A stretch of 64,000 nucleotides of DNA, from assembly GCF_900142995.1 (NCBI RefSeq), contig NZ_FRCR01000003.1, positions 124,001 through 188,000 on the forward strand, in the 5' to 3' direction. Position 1 is the first letter of the stretch. Each line of letters opens with the position of its first letter. Source of the DNA: Caldanaerovirga acetigignens (GTDB lineage: Bacteria > Bacillota > Thermosediminibacteria > Thermosediminibacterales > Thermosediminibacteraceae). Made by a program: the position numbers and the translations under genes. This document shows positions 28,945 through 38,179 of this stretch, piece by piece. The notes under the pieces are model-generated. The model did no database searches and was not told the DNA's origin. It saw nothing but the letters and a program-made list of their open reading frames with translations.

Positions 28945-30554
28945 TAAACCGACCCCCTAACGACTTCTTCCAATGTTTTCCGAACGGCATTCTCTCCGGC
29001 AACCATCTTTTTAAAATAACTTTCTACTTTTTGTGCAAGGCCGTATTCAAATAAGTCAATTCCGAATATCCTGCTGTCGGAAAGTATAGGCCTTAAAACA
29101 TCTGTAAATGGGCCTCTATCGCCAATTTTTACTGTTTTTAACCGGCTCCGGAGCTCTTCCAGCATCGGGTCGGGACTCGGTTCAAACGTTCGGCCAAAAT
29201 CGTCCACTCCCATCAAGTAGCGCAGCCATCCGGCAAAAAACAAAGGTATATATTTGAGTTCTTTAATATCCCTTCCTGCGTTCAGGTATGACTTTAAGGT
29301 CTCGCCGAAGCGGATTGGTATTTTCTGGGATGTATCTGTCGCGATGCGCTGCGGGGTGTCCGGTATGTGGGGGTTGGGGAATCTCCTTTCCAAAACCTCC
29401 TTCAAAAATTCCTCGGGGTTTATTATTCCCGGGTCGACAACCACCGGCAGTGCTTCTTCATACGCCAGTTTTTCTAGAAATGCCTTTAGCAAATCATCCT
29501 TCATCTCTTCGGCAATCGATTCATAGCCCAAAAGGCATCCATAAACGGCCAATACCGTGTGCAGCGGGTTTAAACACGTGCAAACTTTCATCTTTTCTAC
29601 TTTGTCTACTGTCTCTTTATCTGTAAAAATCACACCCGCTTTTTCAAGAGGCGGTCTGCCATTGGGAAATGTGTCTTCAATTACCAGGTAACCCGTAGAT
29701 TCGGCATTGACAAAAGGAGCAACGTAAGAACCTTTAGCGGTCCGGAAAATCTCCACCCCCTCTATTCCGTCTTCCTGAAGCAATTTTTTTATTTTTTCCG
29801 ATGGGCGCGGAGTTATCTTGTCTATCATCGTCCAAGGGAAGGATATAAAATTTTTATCGTCCAGATAACTTAGAAAGTCGGAATTTACCGTTCCTTTTTC
29901 TACCCATCTTTCGGCGAAAAACCTGACTGCTTCGTAAAGCTTCGTCCCATTGTGGGCAAAGTTATCCATCGAAACAAGCGCTATAGGGTAACGCCCCGCA
30001 ACGAACCTTTTGTAGCATAGTTTTGCAACCATCCCCATCGTGCTCCTGGGAGTCGAATCAGGGTTTTCTACATCGTGCAGGACCTCGGGAAGGTATTCGC
30101 CTTTAGCATCTTTTAATGCATAGCCCTTTTCCGTGATGGTGAAAGAGACAAGCTGAAGTGATGGATTCTGAAAGAACCGCTCGACTTCTTCGAAGTTTTC
30201 CCTCGCACATAATGCATGAACGATGCTTGCTATCACCCTTTTTTCGAGCGTCCCATCACCGTTTAAATTTACCAATAAGGTCAAATTTTCATAAGGGATA
30301 TAGACTTTCTTTATAACCTCGTCGTCAAAAGGTGCGCACGCTATTATGCCGGTATCGTGGTACCCATTATCAAGCAGGTCCTGCTGAAGCGACGCCAAAA
30401 AGGCTCTGAAGATATTGCCCGCCCCAAAGTGAATCCACACCGGTTGGCGCAAGGTTTTCTCCCGCACTTTTGCTATATCGAATTTTGGAAGTATGTAGCC
30501 CCTTTCTTCCCAAAAACGCGAGTTTTTTTGCAATTCTTCGAGTGATAGCCTCAT
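28944..30554 (-). CDS. uxuB: Fructuronate/tagaturonate reductase (mannitol dehydrogenase family)
   Basis: Long-chain polyol dehydrogenase (536 residues) that reduces D-fructuronate to D-mannonate with NADH. It has the N-terminal nucleotide fold (HFGAGNIFRAFLASLQQDLL), the family DNFAHNG segment (SMDNFAHNGTKL), and the active-site motif with catalytic Lys and Asn-x2-His (KVCTCLNPLHTVLAVYG, around residue 330). It is the first gene of the operon behind a strong promoter with an overlapping palindrome. Fructuronate and tagaturonate reductases are hard to separate by eye; the uxuA in the same operon favours fructuronate. Confidence 0.9.
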   Translation of the reverse strand: MRLSLEELQKNSRFWEERGYILPKFDIAKVREKTLRQPVWIHFGAGNIFRAFLASLQQDLLDNGYHDTGIIACAPFDDEVIKKVYIPYENLTLLVNLNGDGTLEKRVIASIVHALCARENFEEVERFFQNPSLQLVSFTITEKGYALKDAKGEYLPEVLHDVENPDSTPRSTMGMVAKLCYKRFVAGRYPIALVSMDNFAHNGTKLYEAVRFFAERWVEKGTVNSDFLSYLDDKNFISFPWTMIDKITPRPSEKIKKLLQEDGIEGVEIFRTAKGSYVAPFVNAESTGYLVIEDTFPNGRPPLEKAGVIFTDKETVDKVEKMKVCTCLNPLHTVLAVYGCLLGYESIAEEMKDDLLKAFLEKLAYEEALPVVVDPGIINPEEFLKEVLERRFPNPHIPDTPQRIATDTSQKIPIRFGETLKSYLNAGRDIKELKYIPLFFAGWLRYLMGVDDFGRTFEPSPDPMLEELRSRLKTVKIGDRGPFTDVLRPILSDSRIFGIDLFEYGLAQKVESYFKKMVAGENAVRKTLEEVVRGSV

Positions 30555-30605
30555 TTTAAAATTTCACCCTTACTATAAAAATTAATTCTGTTAAAATATT
30601 TACTC

Positions 30606-30639
30606 TAATATACTAGCATATCACTTATGGAATTGTCAA
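30606..30639 (-). promoter_or_regulatory. Promoter of the uxuB operon with overlapping operator palindrome
   Basis: On the minus strand TTGACA (plus 30634-30639), an 18-bp spacer and TAGTAT (plus 30610-30615) preceded by TGC form a strong extended -10 promoter. An 18-bp imperfect palindrome (plus 30606-30623, TAATATACTAGCATATCA) covers the -10 element, the place expected for a repressor such as the operon's own GntR protein. Confidence 0.75.
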
Positions 30640-30641
30640 TA

Positions 30642-30681
30642 TAAAAAATGCCCCAGCGCCTATTGAAAACGGCGCCGAGGC
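30642..30681 (-). terminator. Terminator after the ACT-domain gene
   Basis: On the minus strand GCCTCGGCGCC and GGCGCTGGGGC pair over 11 bp (plus 30671-30681 and 30650-30660), followed by ATTTTTT. Confidence 0.92.
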
Positions 30682-30704
30682 TCATATTTTTTCTTATTAT
30701 CCTA

Positions 30705-31106
30705 TTATCCTACTAATTCCTTTAAATGCGCAATTGCGGATTCTATATCATCCACTCTGAAAACTACCAGTGCCTTACCAGGGGCATCGCCGGAAAAGGC
30801 GTACATATATTCCACGTTGATATTTTTTTCGCTCAATACCTTGAGGACTTCCTGCATCTTTTTAAACGGGGAATCGCATACCTCAACCGCAATGGCATTT
30901 GTTATTTTAGCCGCGTAACCATTTTCCTGGAGTATTTTCAAAGTTTTTTCGGGTTCATCCACTATCAGCCTTAAAACGCCAAAATCCGCAGTATCTGCCA
31001 GCATCAAAGCTTTAATTTTAACATTGTTTTCTGCCAGAATTGAGGTCACGGAATAAAGTCTGCCGGGGGTGTTTTCTAAAAAAACTGATAACTGTTTAAC
31101 CAACAT
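30705..31106 (-). CDS. Tandem ACT-domain protein
   Basis: Two ACT-like regulatory domains (residues 1-65 and about 70-133) of the amino-acid-binding type, without an enzyme domain: LSVFLENTPGRLYSVTSILA in the first and INVEYMYAFSGDAPGKALVV in the second. Stand-alone tandem ACT proteins are often found next to phenylacetate-CoA ligase and indolepyruvate oxidoreductase genes in anaerobes. Here it follows the Phe T-box-controlled ligase by 12 bases and ends the operon. It probably senses an aromatic amino acid or acyl derivative; this is inference. Confidence 0.88.
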   Translation of the reverse strand: MLVKQLSVFLENTPGRLYSVTSILAENNVKIKALMLADTADFGVLRLIVDEPEKTLKILQENGYAAKITNAIAVEVCDSPFKKMQEVLKVLSEKNINVEYMYAFSGDAPGKALVVFRVDDIESAIAHLKELVG

Positions 31107-31118
31107 TTTAAATCCCTC

Positions 31119-32417
31119 CTAAATTTTCCTTTTGTCTATAATTCTCTTTGCCTTTCCTTCGCTTCTTTCGATAGTCTTCGGTTCTACCAATTTTACTTTA
31201 ACTGAAATCCCAAGGGTGCTTTCTATTTCATTTTGAATCTTTTTACTCAATATTTCAAGGGATTTTACATCATCTGAAAACATTTTTTCCGATACCTCTA
31301 CATGGACTTCCAGAATGTCAAGGTAGCCTATCCTGTCGATAACTAATTGATAGTGAGGCTCGATCTGACCTATTTCAAGCAAAACGTGTTCTATCTGCGA
31401 AGGGAAGACGTTCACTCCTCTGATTATTATCATGTCGTCGGTCCTTCCTTCAATCCTTCCTATTCTTACGCTGGTCCTGCCGCACGGACACGGTTCTTCT
31501 ATGAGCCTGGAGATGTCCCCTGTTCTGTAGCGTATCATGGGTAGAGCCTCTTTAGTGAGGGATGTAAATACTAACTCTCCCTTCTCTCCGGGAGGCAGTA
31601 CCTCACCGGTCTTTGGGTCTATTACTTCTACAATGAAGTGATCTTCCTGAACATGTAATCCATTTTTGTGCGGGCATTCTATTGCCACGCCCGGTCCTAT
31701 TATTTCGCTCAATCCGTATATATCCAGTGCAGTCAACTTCAACCTATCTTCTATCTCCCTCCTCATATTTTCCGACCACGGTTCCGCACCGAATATTCCG
31801 ATCCGCAATTTAAGTTCTTCTTTGGAAATCCCCATCTCTTCTATAGTCTCGGCTATGTGGAGCGAATATGAAGGAGTGCATGTAAGGACCGTCGTTCCGT
31901 AATCCTTCATAATCATGACCTGTCTTTTTGTATTTCCTCCCGAGACGGGAATTATCGTGGCACCTATCCTTTCAGCCCCGTAATGAACCCCGAGTCCTCC
32001 GGTAAAAAGCCCGTAACCGTAAGCATTCTGAATAACATCGCTTTTCTTTGCTCCAGCCGTGGTAAGGGTCCTAGCCATGATTTCAGCCCAAACATTGATA
32101 TCATTTCTCGTATAGCCGACAACCGTCGGTTTTCCCGTGGTCCCAGAAGAAGAATGTATCCTCACTACTTCGCTCAAAGGGACGGCGAACATGCCGTAAG
32201 GGTAATTATCCCTTAAGTCCTTCTTTGAGGTGAACGGCAATCTTCTTAGGTCATCCAGGGATTTTAAATCCTCAGGCTCGAATCCGACTTCCTGCATGAT
32301 TTTCCTGTAGTGAGGCACATTGTAATACGCCCTTTCTAGAGTATTTCGAAGCCTTTCTAACTGGAGCTCTTTTATTTGCTCCCTCGGCATACATTCGTAC
32401 TTTGGATTCCAATACAT
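31119..32417 (-). CDS. paaK: Phenylacetate-CoA ligase, copy under the Phe-type T-box
   Basis: Adenylate-forming ligase that activates arylacetates to aryl-CoA (AMP-forming). The ATP loop [14 protein letters not shown], the acyl-adenylate segments [19 protein letters not shown] and [16 protein letters not shown], the hinge [10 protein letters not shown] and [15 protein letters not shown] in the C-terminal domain are all present. Start at ATG 32417 ([14 protein letters not shown]) has AGGGGG seven bases upstream; the frame is open to 32453. It lies directly behind a T-box leader with specifier UUC and is followed by the ACT gene. T-box control implies expression on Phe shortage. Confidence 0.95.
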   Translation of the reverse strand: MYWNPKYECMPREQIKELQLERLRNTLERAYYNVPHYRKIMQEVGFEPEDLKSLDDLRRLPFTSKKDLRDNYPYGMFAVPLSEVVRIHSSSGTTGKPTVVGYTRNDINVWAEIMARTLTTAGAKKSDVIQNAYGYGLFTGGLGVHYGAERIGATIIPVSGGNTKRQVMIMKDYGTTVLTCTPSYSLHIAETIEEMGISKEELKLRIGIFGAEPWSENMRREIEDRLKLTALDIYGLSEIIGPGVAIECPHKNGLHVQEDHFIVEVIDPKTGEVLPPGEKGELVFTSLTKEALPMIRYRTGDISRLIEEPCPCGRTSVRIGRIEGRTDDMIIIRGVNVFPSQIEHVLLEIGQIEPHYQLVIDRIGYLDILEVHVEVSEKMFSDDVKSLEILSKKIQNEIESTLGISVKVKLVEPKTIERSEGKAKRIIDKRKI

Positions 32418-32451
32418 AATCCAACCCCCTAATTCAATATTATCGGTAAAC

Positions 32452-32715
32452 AAAAAAGCCTTTCATCCGCATGGGACGAAAGGCTAATTTCCGCGGTACC
32501 ACCCAAATTGGCTTTAAGCCCGCTCGTTTTTCGGGCACGGACATTTCAGTCGATGCCCTATTGCTTTAACGGTCAAATCCGTTCGGACCTACTTCATTTC
32601 AGCCCGAAAGCTAGGAAGCGAACTTCAACTACTCGCACCTGGAAACGCTCTCAGTCTTCGGCGTCTCCTCCCTGTAAGGTGCAGCCGTAGCCTACTTTCT
32701 TCCGTCATCGCTTTT
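32452..32715 (-). promoter_or_regulatory. T-box leader, predicted tRNA-Phe specifier (UUC)
   Basis: On the minus strand a stem I region starts near 32715 (GACGGAAGAAAGTAGG) and contains GAA-G-UUC, with UUC at plus 32620-32622, at the position where the companion leader has GAA-A-UAC. The antiterminator carries GGGTGGTACCGCGG (plus 32491-32504). The UGGU it contains fits tRNAs with A73, such as tRNA-Phe. A terminator stem follows (plus 32457-32468 with 32473-32484, then Ts). Reads into the first paaK. Confidence 0.9.
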
Positions 32716-32735
32716 TTCTCTTTAGGTTTCTAGAA

Positions 32736-32764
32736 ATTATATCACGATATGCATTTTTCGTCAA
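32736..32764 (-). promoter_or_regulatory. Promoter of the Phe T-box transcript
   Basis: TTGACG (plus 32759-32764), 17-bp spacer and TATAAT (plus 32736-32741) preceded by TGA. The -35 abuts the stop codon of the upstream ligase gene. Confidence 0.8.
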
Positions 32765-34057
32765 CTACTTTCTCAAATCTTTCACCCTCTTCGCCTTGCC
32801 TTCAAATCTCGCAAGGCTCTTCGGCTCAACAAGCCGCACATTTACATCTATTTGCAGAACGGATTTTAATTTAAAGCGCACTTCCTCCTTTAATTTCTCC
32901 AGCAATTGATGTTTTTCCAGCATATCCGTATCGGCAAGTTCTACGTTGACTGTTAATTCATCGAGATATCCCTTCTTTGTAACTACAATCTCGTAGTGGG
33001 GGCCAATTCCCTTAATTCCCATGAGCACGCTTTCTATTTGAGAAGGATAGACATTGACTCCCCTGATTATCAGCATGTCATCAGTTCTTCCCTGAACAGG
33101 ACTCATCCGCATTAACGTTCTTCCGCATCTGCACGGCTCCGGATTTAAACTGGTTATGTCTCTTGTTCTGTACCTCAAAAGCGGCATTGCTTCTTTAGTC
33201 AAGGTGGTTATAACCAGCTCCCCTTTTTCCCCGAAGTCCAAAGCCTCGCCGGTATCCGGGTTAATGATTTCCACCAAAAAATGGTCCTCGGCTATGTGAA
33301 GTCCATCCCTAACGTGGCATTCGCCTGAGACTCCCGGCCCTATTATTTCGCTCAGGCCATAATTTTCGGTAGCCATAATACCGAACCTTCGCTCTATTTC
33401 CTTTTTCATCTCCAGAGTTGCTCCTTCCGCTCCGAACAGACCCAGCCGAAGCCTTAAATCGCCTTTTTTTACTCCAATTTCTTCGGCAACTTCAGCCATA
33501 TAAAGGGCGTACGAAGGCGTGCTCACAAGAACAGTCGAGCCGAAATCCTTCATTATCATTATTTGCCGCTCCGTATTTCCGCTGGAAACCGGAACTACGG
33601 TCGCACCTATTTTTTCAAGGCCGTAATGAAGTCCAAAGGCACCGGTAAAAAGGCCATAACTGAATGCAATTTGGGCTACGTCTTCTTCCCTAACTCCCGC
33701 CATAAAAGCAATTCTGGCCACCAACTGCGCCCATGTTTCTATGTCTTTTTTAGTATATCCAACGACCGTAGGCTTCCCTGTGGTACCTGAAGATGCATGA
33801 ATTCTTACAACCTTTTTTAACGGCACCGCAAACATTCCATAAGGGTATGCTTCTCTCAAATCGTCTTTGGTCGTAAAAGGGATTTTCTCTATGTCTTTTA
33901 TTGTCTTTATATCCTCTGGCTTTAATCCCTTCTCATCAAATAATTTTCTGTAAAACGGAACATTTTCGTACGCATATTTCACTATTTTCTTTAGCCTCTC
34001 CAGTTGCAGCTCTTTCAACTTTTCTCTCTCTAATGCCTCGATTTCACTGAAAAACAT
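32765..34057 (-). CDS. paaK: Phenylacetate-CoA ligase paralogue under the Tyr-type T-box
   Basis: Second adenylate-forming arylacetate-CoA ligase (430 residues), alignable end to end with its neighbour: [61 protein letters not shown] and [21 protein letters not shown] precedes ATG 34057 by 11 bases. Its leader has specifier UAC, so 4-hydroxyphenylacetate is a reasonable substrate guess. The two ligases have separate promoters and leaders, so they can be induced independently. Substrate specificities cannot be read from the sequence. Confidence 0.95.
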   Translation of the reverse strand: MFFSEIEALEREKLKELQLERLKKIVKYAYENVPFYRKLFDEKGLKPEDIKTIKDIEKIPFTTKDDLREAYPYGMFAVPLKKVVRIHASSGTTGKPTVVGYTKKDIETWAQLVARIAFMAGVREEDVAQIAFSYGLFTGAFGLHYGLEKIGATVVPVSSGNTERQIMIMKDFGSTVLVSTPSYALYMAEVAEEIGVKKGDLRLRLGLFGAEGATLEMKKEIERRFGIMATENYGLSEIIGPGVSGECHVRDGLHIAEDHFLVEIINPDTGEALDFGEKGELVITTLTKEAMPLLRYRTRDITSLNPEPCRCGRTLMRMSPVQGRTDDMLIIRGVNVYPSQIESVLMGIKGIGPHYEIVVTKKGYLDELTVNVELADTDMLEKHQLLEKLKEEVRFKLKSVLQIDVNVRLVEPKSLARFEGKAKRVKDLRK

Positions 34058-34091
34058 TTTTAGTCGGACCCCCTAAATTTTATGTAAAATA

Positions 34092-34322
34092 AAAGCCCGC
34101 CCCGGCAGGGACGAGCTCTTCTCGCGGTACCACCCTAATTGATTTGCAGGAATAAATCTCTCCTGCAAATCCCCTCCACAGCATAACGCACCGATGCGGC
34201 CTGGCCTACTTAATTCAGCCTGCGGTTTAGGAATGTATTTCGCCCAGCGAGCTTACCGGTTCGCACCAGCCACCGGCTCTCTTTAAGCCCATCCATGGCT
34301 ACTCTTTCCCTCATCACCTTTA
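34092..34322 (-). promoter_or_regulatory. T-box leader, predicted tRNA-Tyr specifier (UAC)
   Basis: On the minus strand stem I begins near 34320 (GAGGGAAAGAGTAGCC), has the AGAGAG...GGTGCGAACC distal motif, and shows GAA-A-UAC with UAC at plus 34235-34237. The antiterminator motif AGGGTGGTACCGCG lies at plus 34123-34136; UGGU fits an A73 tRNA. The terminator is a GCTCGTCCC/GGGCGGGC stem followed by TTTTATTTT. Reads into the second paaK. Confidence 0.92.
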
Positions 34323-34344
34323 TCGTTTTAACTTTTTAAAGTCT

Positions 34345-34373
34345 ATTTTAATAGCAACTTTCCCTTTTGTCAA
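34345..34373 (-). promoter_or_regulatory. Promoter of the Tyr T-box transcript
   Basis: TTGACA (plus 34368-34373), 17-bp spacer, TAAAAT (plus 34345-34350). Confidence 0.8.
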
Positions 34374-34424
34374 CTCAAAAAATTCGATATACTTATAGTT
34401 AATCACGTGAAAGGTTGGGATAAA

Positions 34425-35108
34425 GTGAAACACAGAATTGTGGAACTAGACTCTTTTCGAGGAATAGCCGTATTTCTCATGGTAATTTTTCACGGCATAT
34501 TTGACCTTTCGTATTATTTCGGATTAAATATAGATTATTCCAGGGGTTTTTGGTATTACGAAGGAAAACTTTCCGCCCTTATGTTCATTTGGATAGCCGG
34601 TATCTCCTCTTACTTCAGCCGCAATCCCCGCCAAAGAGGGATAAAGCTTTTCTTATTTAGTATGGCAATAACTGTCGCAACTTATCTTTTAGACAGCACG
34701 AATTACATCAGGTTCGGTATCCTTCACTTTCTGGGTACATCATATATGCTTTCGCCTTGCTTTAAAAAGATTGATTCTTTTGCGTTGGTCCTTTTAGCAT
34801 TAGCCGTACTTGCAGCAGGAACTTACTTTGATTCCCTCACCACACAAAATCCGTACCTTTTCCCGCTGGGAATTACCACCCCTTACTTTTCGTCGCTGGA
34901 CTACTATCCTCTCATTCCGTACTTCGGAGTATTCCTGTTGGGGATGGCTTTCGGAAGAGATTTTTACGCAAAAGGCTATAGAATTTTCGGGGAATTTCGC
35001 GAAAATTTCCTTTCGCTCCTGGGCAGACACTCGCTTATTATTTACCTCATCCATCAACCGGTACTTTTGCTATTCCTTTTTATCGCTCGAAAGTCAGGAA
35101 TCCTCTAA
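34425..35108 (+). CDS. DUF1624-type membrane acyltransferase-like protein
   Basis: Predicted multi-pass membrane protein, about seven helices. The opening RIVELDSFRGIAVFLMVIFH, a charged Glu-x-Asp-x2-Arg-Gly, followed by FDLSYYFG and ALMFIWIAGISSYFS is the signature of the DUF1624/HGSNAT-like group related to acyltransferase-3 proteins. ILHFLGTSYML and SLIIYLIHQPVLLL also fit. I prefer GTG 34425, which has AAAGG ten bases upstream; GTG 34407 has no ribosome site. The acyl acceptor is unknown. It diverges from the Tyr T-box promoter. Confidence 0.8.
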   Translation: MKHRIVELDSFRGIAVFLMVIFHGIFDLSYYFGLNIDYSRGFWYYEGKLSALMFIWIAGISSYFSRNPRQRGIKLFLFSMAITVATYLLDSTNYIRFGILHFLGTSYMLSPCFKKIDSFALVLLALAVLAAGTYFDSLTTQNPYLFPLGITTPYFSSLDYYPLIPYFGVFLLGMAFGRDFYAKGYRIFGEFRENFLSLLGRHSLIIYLIHQPVLLLFLFIARKSGIL

Positions 35109-35208
35109 TATTACAAGTCTGTTACAAAAAAGGAAAAATTCCTCAAGGGTAGAATTAAGGTAATAAGAGACATACTATATTAATATTTCAAAGGGAGTTG
35201 AATATTAA

Positions 35209-38154
35209 ATGCCGCACTTTTTGAGAAAGCTTCTTTCAGTCCTTTTGATTTGCCTTGTGCTTAGCCAAATTTTTTATGCATTTGCCCAAGAAGTAGTTCT
35301 GCACGAAGAGTCGGTGAAATTCCCCGTAACCCGGGGAGTTTCTTACGAAGGCAGGACCATATTTACCTCATCGGGCTGGCAAAAAGTACACATCCTCACG
35401 ATAGATTTGACCTCGGAAAACGTGGATATAGATGCCTTTATGAACAAAAATGGCCTTTCCGAGCGGCAGATATTGAGCAAATTGGTCTCGGAAAACGGAG
35501 CCGTGGCTGGTGTAAACGGCGACTTTTTCATAATGGCAAACCCATCGTCCCCCATCGGAATACAAATTGCCGGAGGTAAACTAATTTCTACGCCTTCCAA
35601 CAGGAGCGATATGGCTTCTTTTGCCCTAACTTACGAAAAAATTCCGCAGATTTTGAGGTTCGAATTTACTGGAAAGATAATCGCACCTAATGGAGCATCT
35701 TTCGATGTGGGCGGTATAAACAAACTCGGAGACGGGTACGGAAAAATAATGATTTACACCCCGGAATTCGGCAAAACAACACCGCAGGTGCAAGCAACAT
35801 CGCCGGAACTTACATACGCAGTGGTGAAAGATGGCAGAATCGCAAGTATTTTTGACGGCAGGTCCGCCGAAATCCCCGAGGGGGGTATCGTTTTGGCGGG
35901 TGGAGGCGGAGCTTCCTCATTTTTGAAAAACAACTTTTTCATCGGGGATGAGGTAAAGATAGAGCTCCATGTAACTCCGGATATTGCCAACCTAAAGATG
36001 GCCTTGGGAGGCGGGGCAGTCCTCGTTGACAACGGCAAAATACCGGCAAGCTTTTCCCACAATATCCTGGGGCAACACCCCAGGACTGCAGTGGGTTTCA
36101 CAAAAGACGGTAAAAAATTGATACTCGTGGTGGTAGATGGAAGGCAGGCGGAAAGCAGAGGCATGACGCAGGAGGAACTTGCCCGTCTTATGCTGAGTTT
36201 CGGGGCTTACAACGCCCTCAATCTCGATGGAGGCGGCTCTTCCACCATGGTGGTGAGGGAACCGGGCGAAAAAACCCCCGGCGTTGTAAATAGTCCATCC
36301 GAAAAGGCCGAAAGGCCAGTAGTAAACGGAATAGGTATCTTCTCCCGGCTATCTTCTTCCGGAAAAGTTTACGGATTCAAAATCACAGCCAGTTCTTTCA
36401 ACATACCTAAAAACGGCCGCCGGGTCTTCGAAATAAAAGCTTACGACGAAAATTACAACCCCGTGGACGTGGACCCAAACCTCGTTCGCTGGGAGGTCAC
36501 GGGAGATTTGGGAACATTTGAAGGCAACGTATTTTACGCACGAAAAACCGGAACCGGCACCGTGACGGCCTCCATAGGCGGCATCAAAGCTTCCGCGCAA
36601 GTAAGAGTTCTGGGGGACGCGGTGGATATAATCGTGGAGCCCGACAGGGTCGAGCTTTCACCCGGACAAAAACAGACCTTCAGAGCTTATGCGGTTGATG
36701 CTGAAGGATATAAGGCACCCATAGAGCCTAATGACATAAAGTGGGAAATAGCGGGCGACGGAGGTTACATCGAAAACGGCCTTTTCATCGCACCTCAAGC
36801 TCCTGGCTCCTGTGCAGTCATCGCCGAGTTTTCGAACATCAAGGCGGGAGCGCTGGTAAAGATCGGAGAATCGGGCCGGTTCGACGAATCGCTTCTTCCC
36901 TCAAAGCCTCTTATCACTGACGGGGCAAATGTTCCCTTTAAAAAAGGCGGATTGACATTCGGGGTTTTCGGAGACCTTTTACTTGAAGCCAATTACAATC
37001 CCGCTTACCTGAAAATCTTCAACATGGCACGTGCAGTGTTCGACCGCCAAAAGGCGTCTTACAACATAATCGCGGGGCGCTTATACGCAACAAACTCCCC
37101 ACCCGAAAATGCAAAATCCTTGCCGCCATTGAATAAATTCTTGACGGCCAATACAGGCTATCTAGTCCACAAGGCGAACGATACTCTGTTTGTGTTCTTG
37201 AATGCTTCGAAGGGCAGTATAAGGTTGACGGACCCAACCCAGTGGATTAAGCTCAAAGAAGATGTAAAATCCGCAGCATCCAGCTACAACAACCTCGTAG
37301 TCGTGCTGGACAGGGCAATTTCAAGCTTCCAGGACTCTCAAGAAGGCGAACTTCTTAAAAAAGTCCTGTCAGAAAACAAAGCTTCATTCAAAAACATCCT
37401 AGTGCTATGTGGGGGAGCAAAAAAATTTGCCTCCAATATGGAAAACGGGGTAAAATACATAAGTGTTCCCGGTGTAAACGCCGAAGAACCTGCAGCGCTG
37501 ATATTTAACATTCAAGAAAGCAAAATATATTACAGGGTCATCCCCTTAATCGAAAATATAGTGTCGGAAACTCCATCTGTCAGAAAAGGCATTCCTAGCC
37601 GCTTGAAACTTTTTGGAATTTCCCCGACAGGCTTTAAGGTTCCGCTGGAATACCCTTACGCCGCAGAATATAACATAACTCCCCCCGGCGCTTGCACTCT
37701 TGATTCGAAAACTCTCGAAATTAACGGGAAAAAAGCCGTCGAAATCGAGATTACGGTAAAAACTGAGGTATTCACCGGGAAAGTAAAACTTTACATTTCC
37801 GACGTCGGAGTAAAGGTAAACGGAAAAGAAATAAACTTCCCCGACCAGCAGCCTTATATTAACGAGGAACAGCGCACGATGGTCCCAGTAAGGTTTGTGT
37901 CAGAACATCTATCGGCAAGGGTGCACTGGGACGACAGAGCAAGACAGGTAATCATACAAAAAGATGGGAACATCGTTACCCTTAGGGTGGGAGAAAAATC
38001 CGCACTTGTCAACGGGAAAAAGGTGAATTTCGATACTAAAGCCGAACTCAAAAACTCGAGGGTAGTTGTGCCTTTAAGATTTATCAGCGAGGTGCTTGGG
38101 GCAAAAATAACATGGGATGAAAAGTCAAGGACGGTGGAAATAACGGCAAATTAG
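35209..38154 (+). CDS. Exported phosphodiester glycosidase (NAGPA/DUF2233) with copper amine oxidase-type stalk domain
   Basis: Secreted 981-residue protein. A signal peptide (KLLSVLLICLVLSQIFYAFA) leads into a NAGPA-type domain (about 60-385) with VNGDFFIMANPSSPIGIQI, LGQHPRTAVGFTKDGKKLIL and the hallmark LNLDGGGSSTMVV. Two immunoglobulin-like repeats follow (about 390-550), then a spacer with an alpha/beta segment. The C-terminus (from about 865) is a copper amine oxidase N-terminal domain in two halves (NEEQRTMVPVRFVSEHLSAR; SRVVVPLRFISEVLGAKITW), a stalk domain common in clostridial surface proteins. NAGPA domains remove GlcNAc from phosphodiesters, for example on wall polymers; the substrate here is unknown. 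Confidence 0.92.
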   Translation: MPHFLRKLLSVLLICLVLSQIFYAFAQEVVLHEESVKFPVTRGVSYEGRTIFTSSGWQKVHILTIDLTSENVDIDAFMNKNGLSERQILSKLVSENGAVAGVNGDFFIMANPSSPIGIQIAGGKLISTPSNRSDMASFALTYEKIPQILRFEFTGKIIAPNGASFDVGGINKLGDGYGKIMIYTPEFGKTTPQVQATSPELTYAVVKDGRIASIFDGRSAEIPEGGIVLAGGGGASSFLKNNFFIGDEVKIELHVTPDIANLKMALGGGAVLVDNGKIPASFSHNILGQHPRTAVGFTKDGKKLILVVVDGRQAESRGMTQEELARLMLSFGAYNALNLDGGGSSTMVVREPGEKTPGVVNSPSEKAERPVVNGIGIFSRLSSSGKVYGFKITASSFNIPKNGRRVFEIKAYDENYNPVDVDPNLVRWEVTGDLGTFEGNVFYARKTGTGTVTASIGGIKASAQVRVLGDAVDIIVEPDRVELSPGQKQTFRAYAVDAEGYKAPIEPNDIKWEIAGDGGYIENGLFIAPQAPGSCAVIAEFSNIKAGALVKIGESGRFDESLLPSKPLITDGANVPFKKGGLTFGVFGDLLLEANYNPAYLKIFNMARAVFDRQKASYNIIAGRLYATNSPPENAKSLPPLNKFLTANTGYLVHKANDTLFVFLNASKGSIRLTDPTQWIKLKEDVKSAASSYNNLVVVLDRAISSFQDSQEGELLKKVLSENKASFKNILVLCGGAKKFASNMENGVKYISVPGVNAEEPAALIFNIQESKIYYRVIPLIENIVSETPSVRKGIPSRLKLFGISPTGFKVPLEYPYAAEYNITPPGACTLDSKTLEINGKKAVEIEITVKTEVFTGKVKLYISDVGVKVNGKEINFPDQQPYINEEQRTMVPVRFVSEHLSARVHWDDRARQVIIQKDGNIVTLRVGEKSALVNGKKVNFDTKAELKNSRVVVPLRFISEVLGAKITWDEKSRTVEITAN

Positions 38155-38179
38155 TTAAACTATAAAGTAACCCAAAAAA

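Noticed and set aside
32508-32690. 60-codon plus-strand ORF in the paaK intergenic region
   Set aside because: Complement of the Phe T-box stem I and antiterminator.
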